DNA from: Geothrix sp.
GTDB taxonomy: Bacteria > Acidobacteriota > Holophagae > Holophagales > Holophagaceae
Assembly: GCF_020622065.1 (NCBI RefSeq)
Contig: NZ_JAHRYQ010000001.1
Span: forward strand, 682,001 to 746,000
Direction of reading: 5' to 3'
DNA length: 64,000 nt
Both the position numbers and the translations under genes were made by a program. The notes beneath the pieces were generated by a model. It saw only the letters and a program-made list of their open reading frames with translations. It made no database searches and was not told the origin of the DNA. This document shows, in pieces, positions 60,076-64,000 of the stretch. Numbering within the stretch: position 1 is the first letter of the stretch; every line of letters starts with the position of its first letter.

Positions 60076-61950
60076 ATGACCCATTCTCTCGAATTCCGCG
60101 CAGGGATCCTGGCCCGGTACAAGGATGTCTACACGCCGGAGGCTCTCCGCGCCCTGGAGGCCCTGGCGCCCCTCGATCAGCGGCGCCGGGAGCTGATGGC
60201 GCAGCGGACCGCGCGCCGGAAGCGCCGTGCCGAGCAGGGCGAGCGGATCACCTTCCTCGATCCCGCCTCGCTGATTCCGGGCACCCAGATCACCGTGGCC
60301 GATGCCCGGGCGGGGAACTTCGACGGGGCGGAGATTCCGCCCGATCTCACGCGCCAGTGGATCCAGGGCACGGGACCAGCCACCAAGCCGCGCTCCGATG
60401 TGCGCTCCGGCATCCGCAATGTGGCCTATGCGCTTCTGTCCGGCGCCGACGGCTGGATGTTCGACGGCGAGGACGCGCTGGGCCAGGTGGACACGATGTC
60501 GCTGGACAACCACCGCAACCTGAAGCTCGCCATCGCGCGGGATCCGCTCTTCCTGGATGTGGCCGAGGAGGTCGCGTCGGAGATGAACCGCTGGGCGGAG
60601 GGCTTTCTCGGCCACCCCATCATCGCCGACTGGCGTGGGCAGCTGGACTTCACCACGGTGCTCTACCGAGCCCGGGGTCTGCACCTGGACGACCGGCACA
60701 TCCGCCTCCAGGGCCACGGCTTCTCTGCCTCCATCGCGGACCTGGCGCTCTATGTGGCGAACAACCACGAGCGGCTGAGGGCGGCCGGCCGCAGCCTCGT
60801 ACTCTACCTGCCCAAGATCCAGACCGCCGAGGAGGCCGCCTTCTGGAACAGCCTGCTGCTGGCCCTGGAGGGCCATCTGGGCCTGCCGGTGGGCACCATC
60901 AAGGCCTATGTGCTGGTGGAACAGATCGAGCAGTGCTTCCAGCTCATGGAAATCCGGGCGGCCCTCTCGCCGCATTTCGTGGGCTTCAACACGGGCCGCT
61001 GGGACTACATCAACAGCGTCTCGGATGCCCTGGCCTGGGACCGGACCTTCGTGAACCCCAACATCCAATCCATCACCATGACCTACGGCTACATGCGGAC
61101 CTACGAGGACCGGGTGCGGCGCGCCATGAACACGCCGGATCGCCAGGGCCGCTTCGCCCTGTGGCAGGGTGGCATGGAGCCCAACATCCCCGTGGGTTCC
61201 GAGGCCGGAGTGGCCGCCAGCATGAAGCGGGCCGTGGCCGGCGCCGAACGCGAGCAGCGCGAGGGCGCCTCCGGCAAGTGGGTGGCCCACTGGAAGATGG
61301 TCCACATCGTCCGGCCCGTCTGGGAGCGTGTGGGCCAGGACAACCAGGCGGGGAGGGCCTTCCCGGCCCTGACCTACGGCCCCGAGGATGCGGCGGGCCT
61401 GACCCGGCTCGAAGATGCGCCGCGCACCATCGCCGGAGCCCGCGACCTGCTTTCGGTGGCCCTGCAGTACGGGAATGCCTTCCTCCGCGGCTTCCAGGCC
61501 GCGGCCCTGAAGCCCGCCGACTTCTTCGGCAACGACGATGTGCTCTACCTCATGGAAGACATGGCCACCGGCGAGATCCGGTTGTCCATCCTCTGGGAGT
61601 GGCTCCACAAGGGCGCCACCTTCACGGAGGCGGACGCCGCCACCGGCACGGCCGCCGGGGATGCCTTCACGCCCGCCCTCTTCGCCCGCCTCCTCGATGA
61701 GGAATACGCCAAGCTCCGCCAGGCCGGCAACCGCGATGTCCATGACGATTCCAAGGGAACCACGCTGCCCATCGCGAGGGCCATCGTCCAGACCTATGTC
61801 CAGAGCGATACGAAGGCCCCCTGGTATGTGGACCTCCTGAACCTGAACCTCGGCGTGGAGGAGCTGGCCGTGGCCGAGGCCCGCATCGCGCGGTTCCTCG
61901 AGGCCTTCAGGAAGGACGGCACCCGGATGACGGAGAATCAGGATTTCTGA
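60076..61950 (+). CDS. aceB: Malate synthase (AceB type)
   Basis: Condenses acetyl-CoA and glyoxylate to malate in the glyoxylate cycle or in glycolate use. The 624-residue protein is somewhat long for isoform A (about 530). Mg2+ ligands are Glu282 in TIKAYVLVEQIEQ and Asp310 in FNTGRWDYINS; the catalytic base is Asp495 in YLMEDMATGEIR. GGAGG lies 5 nt before ATG60076. Isocitrate lyase is not in the window. Divergent LysR gene upstream is a likely regulator. Confidence 0.94.
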   Translation: MTHSLEFRAGILARYKDVYTPEALRALEALAPLDQRRRELMAQRTARRKRRAEQGERITFLDPASLIPGTQITVADARAGNFDGAEIPPDLTRQWIQGTGPATKPRSDVRSGIRNVAYALLSGADGWMFDGEDALGQVDTMSLDNHRNLKLAIARDPLFLDVAEEVASEMNRWAEGFLGHPIIADWRGQLDFTTVLYRARGLHLDDRHIRLQGHGFSASIADLALYVANNHERLRAAGRSLVLYLPKIQTAEEAAFWNSLLLALEGHLGLPVGTIKAYVLVEQIEQCFQLMEIRAALSPHFVGFNTGRWDYINSVSDALAWDRTFVNPNIQSITMTYGYMRTYEDRVRRAMNTPDRQGRFALWQGGMEPNIPVGSEAGVAASMKRAVAGAEREQREGASGKWVAHWKMVHIVRPVWERVGQDNQAGRAFPALTYGPEDAAGLTRLEDAPRTIAGARDLLSVALQYGNAFLRGFQAAALKPADFFGNDDVLYLMEDMATGEIRLSILWEWLHKGATFTEADAATGTAAGDAFTPALFARLLDEEYAKLRQAGNRDVHDDSKGTTLPIARAIVQTYVQSDTKAPWYVDLLNLNLGVEELAVAEARIARFLEAFRKDGTRMTENQDF

Positions 61951-61963
61951 GGATGGGAGCGAC

Positions 61964-62821
61964 TCAGATCCCCTGAAAGTCCCGAGTTCCGCCCCGCTGT
62001 GCTTGCCTCTGCTCGACCCCTTGGCGCTCGGGCATCCGGTCCTGCTCCTTGGAGAAATGGTCCTGCGCGCACTCGGGGCACATGCCATGGGTGAAGGCCA
62101 CATCCACATGCTGGACCAAGTACTGTTCCACCTGGGTCCACAGTCCCGCATCGTCCCGGATCTTCTTGCACCAGCTGCAGATCGGCAACAACCCCTGGAG
62201 GGTCCGGATCTCGGCCAGGGTCTGCTCCAGCCGGGCATTCATGGCGCCGAGCCGCTCCCGCTCGCGATCGTAGGCGGTCAGCACCACCCGCAGGACGAGG
62301 ACGCAGGCGAAGGTGCTCACGACGAAACCGGCCATGAGATCCCACGGACGGTCGCCAGCGTGGGCGTAGGGCACGACGAGTTTCGGGAAGGCGCGTTCCA
62401 CCCACAGGAGCCCCAGCCCGTTCACGAGGAAGATGGCCAGGAACAGCCACCGGGTCCGGCCCCGGAAGAAGATGTTCAGGACCAGGACCCCGGCGAACAT
62501 GAACATGGTGATGCTGCCCTCGGAACCGGCGTTCATGAACCAGCTGAAGTTGAGCAGCAGACCCAGGCACCCGCAGAAGGTCTTCATGGCATGCACGCCG
62601 CGGAGGGAGGTCCGGTACAGGGCGTAGGAGAGGGCGCCGAAGGCCGTGATCGCGAGGTTCAGGCTGAGGGGAAGATCCTGGAGGAGGTTCGTCGGGAGGA
62701 TGACGAACAGCGCCAGGCAGGCCGACACCAGGCAGGCCTTCCGGAACAGGCGGATTTCCAGAGTGGCCTGATCATCCCAGGGGATCAGCTGCGGCCAGAG
62801 CTGGCTCAACCTGCGGATCAT
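61964..62821 (-). CDS. Membrane protein with C-terminal CSWC...CPxC zinc-finger-like domain
   Basis: A 285-residue protein. Residues 27-180 hold about five or six transmembrane helices, followed by a coiled-coil-like stretch (184-210). Residues 211-253 are a small domain with four cysteines (C215-x2-C218, 29 residues, C248-x2-C251) reading LLPICSWCKKIRDDAG and THGMCPECAQ. This domain is known at the C-terminus of many sensor proteins, where its function is unclear. No kinase or cyclase output is present. A paralogous stand-alone copy is encoded 143 nt upstream on the same strand. Confidence 0.6.
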   Translation of the reverse strand: MIRRLSQLWPQLIPWDDQATLEIRLFRKACLVSACLALFVILPTNLLQDLPLSLNLAITAFGALSYALYRTSLRGVHAMKTFCGCLGLLLNFSWFMNAGSEGSITMFMFAGVLVLNIFFRGRTRWLFLAIFLVNGLGLLWVERAFPKLVVPYAHAGDRPWDLMAGFVVSTFACVLVLRVVLTAYDRERERLGAMNARLEQTLAEIRTLQGLLPICSWCKKIRDDAGLWTQVEQYLVQHVDVAFTHGMCPECAQDHFSKEQDRMPERQGVEQRQAQRGGTRDFQGI

Positions 62822-62964
62822 GGCAGTACCCCCGGGAGTGGCGCGAGGAACGGGACCGTGGCATCGATATTCCTGGGAATTATCGCCGAGGGCCCGCCCT
62901 GGCCTCCGTGATGCGGGACACGGATTTCGCGTCCATCCCGGCCATTTCCAGGGGCAAACGATGC

Positions 62965-63264
62965 CTAGGCGGCCTCGTGCGGAGGCTCATGCTTCGGCGC
63001 GAGGAGCTCCTGGGCACAGTCGGGGCACACGCCATGGGTGAGGACGACGCCTGCCCCTTCCAGGAGGCCCGCCTCCACCGGGGTCCAGATGCCTGCTCCG
63101 GTCCGGGCCTTCCGGCACCAGCTGCACACGGGAACCAGGCCGTCGCGGGAGCGGAGTTCCGCCAGGTGGGCCGCAGCCGGGTGCCGCGTCGGCATCCGCC
63201 GGGCATCCCCCCCGGGCTTCGGGCCCGTACAGGCAGCCGCCGGGTGGCTCATGCGGTGACTCAT
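62965..63264 (-). CDS. Stand-alone CSWC...CPxC domain protein
   Basis: A 99-residue soluble protein consisting of little more than the same four-cysteine domain as its neighbour: C47-x2-C50, 29 residues, C80-x2-C83, with PVCSWCRKARTGAGIWTPVE and THGVCPDCAQEL. The spacing is identical. The N-terminal 30 residues are Pro/Arg/His-rich and look disordered. ATG63264 is the likely start. The gene is intact but has no known function. Confidence 0.6.
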   Translation of the reverse strand: MSHRMSHPAAACTGPKPGGDARRMPTRHPAAAHLAELRSRDGLVPVCSWCRKARTGAGIWTPVEAGLLEGAGVVLTHGVCPDCAQELLAPKHEPPHEAA

Positions 63265-63386
63265 GGAAGGACTCTCCCGGGCTTCGGATGATCAGGATCG
63301 TTCAGTCCTGAAGCCCAGTCCTGATGGTGGACCCATAAACCTGTTTTGACAGTGATTTTTGGCACGACCCCGAAATCTACCTCTGG

Positions 63387-64000
63387 TCAGCCCTTCAGCT
63401 GGGCCGCGAAAGCCTCCAACGCGCGGTAGTAGGGGTCGATGCTGGGGATGTAGTGGCGCTCGCCGGCGGCGTGGGGACCGATGCCGGTCTGCCCCCAGAC
63501 CACGCCCTGGCCGCCGGGGGCGAAGCGAGCGGAGGTTCCCGCGCCCTTGCGGCCCAGGCGCACCTCGCCGCCCGCCGCTGTGATGCCCGCCAGCAGCGCC
63601 TTCAGGTGGGGATTCTCGGGGTGGCAGGCCACGCCGGGCTCCCAGGCCGAGGGCAGGAACTCCAGCTGCAGCTCGGCGGCCAGGGCCTCGATGTCGGCGC
63701 GCAGACGGGACACATCGTCCTGCGGAATGGGGCGGATCTCTGCGCCGAGCGAACCGCGGTCCGGCGTGATGTTGTAGATGCCGGGGGTGCCCACCTGGAT
63801 GTAGGCGAAGCGGGCCAGGGACTGCCAGCCGTCGGCCGACTTCAGCGTCAGGTACTTCGCGAACAGCTCGCGCAGGGCTTCGCGGGCGCCCAGCAGCCGC
63901 TCGGTGAGGTCGCTGCCCCCGGCCAGCCCGCTGTGGCCGCGGGTGCCGTGGGCGATGAGTTCGAAGCGCAGAACCCCGCGGTTCTGGGTGCAGACCTCGC
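63387..64000 (-). CDS. M20-family metallopeptidase or deacylase, C-terminal part (cut by window edge)
   Basis: The reading frame runs off the right edge at 64000, so only the last 204 residues or so are seen. The visible part begins in the dimerisation domain (FELIAHGTRGHSGLAGGSD) and continues with IYNITPDRGSLGAEIRPIP, then the return to the catalytic domain with GIGPHAAGERHYIPSID, where a metal-ligand His is expected. DapE, ArgE, LysK and carboxypeptidase-like relatives all share this layout; the substrate cannot be assigned. The stop at 63387 is 123 nt from the CSWC gene. Confidence 0.8.
   Translation of the reverse strand, partial: EVCTQNRGVLRFELIAHGTRGHSGLAGGSDLTERLLGAREALRELFAKYLTLKSADGWQSLARFAYIQVGTPGIYNITPDRGSLGAEIRPIPQDDVSRLRADIEALAAELQLEFLPSAWEPGVACHPENPHLKALLAGITAAGGEVRLGRKGAGTSARFAPGGQGVVWGQTGIGPHAAGERHYIPSIDPYYRALEAFAAQLKG

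Overview
The window is 64 kb of dense, GC-rich (roughly two thirds G+C by eye) chromosomal DNA from a Gram-negative bacterium. I support 59 protein-coding genes, the last cut by the window edge, and see no tRNA, rRNA, CRISPR array, transposase, integrase or phage gene. ADP-heptose and heptosyltransferase genes, TolC/EmrAB efflux, a GspE ATPase and an outer-membrane beta-barrel candidate point to an LPS-bearing diderm. The 11-gene complex I operon without nuoEFG, a split F0 operon, KorAB, a tricorn-type protease, a delta/acidobacterial-type conserved protein and stand-alone CSWC...CPxC domains look most like Acidobacteriota, class Holophagae (Geothrix/Holophaga relatives). That placement is inference; no marker gene such as 16S is present.

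Layout: 0.1-5.6 kb holds fabI, a Bcp peroxiredoxin, a UPF0597/CyuA-type cysteine desulfidase and a minimal oligopeptide-type ABC importer (binding protein plus two short permeases, no ATPase). 5.7-11 kb holds a half-size ABC exporter fused by overlap to a FUSC-family transporter, then gspE facing the other way. 11.1-24.0 kb is the respiratory core: nuoABCDHIJKLMN, an intrinsic terminator, then atpZ-atpI-atpB-atpE. 24.1-26.8 kb is a signalling trio: a RelA/SpoT-like conserved protein, a STAS anti-anti-sigma factor and a receiver-PP2C phosphatase. 26.8-31.9 kb (minus strand) is an LPS-core cluster: hldD, an EamA permease, a DUF1573 protein, a GT9 and a GT4. 32-36.9 kb holds a PilR-like regulator, a pseudopilin, then yceD-rpmF-plsX-fabD with a palindromic intergenic element. 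37.0-40.9 kb holds korAB, a ferritin-like protein and a membrane monoheme cytochrome. 41-45.5 kb is a marR-tolC-emrA-emrB drug-efflux operon. 45.8-55.9 kb holds an alpha/beta hydrolase, a FabG-type reductase, a large hybrid histidine kinase, xseA, an outer-membrane protein and a tricorn protease. 56.0-62 kb is a C2/C3-acid module: an LctP permease preceded by two FadR/LldR-type operators, glycerate kinase, a LysR regulator and malate synthase. The end holds two neighbouring zinc-finger-like CSWC proteins and a truncated M20 peptidase.

The genes fit a respiring organism that oxidises organic acids: LctP brings in lactate or glycolate, KorAB makes reduced ferredoxin from 2-oxoglutarate, malate synthase and glycerate kinase handle C2/C3 acids, and the complex I core, which lacks the NADH-oxidising module here, pumps protons for an ATP synthase whose a and c subunits are encoded directly downstream.

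The most unusual whole-window signal is that the tetranucleotide ACGT is nearly absent. I found one copy by eye, inside the lactate permease gene, where base composition predicts nearly two hundred.
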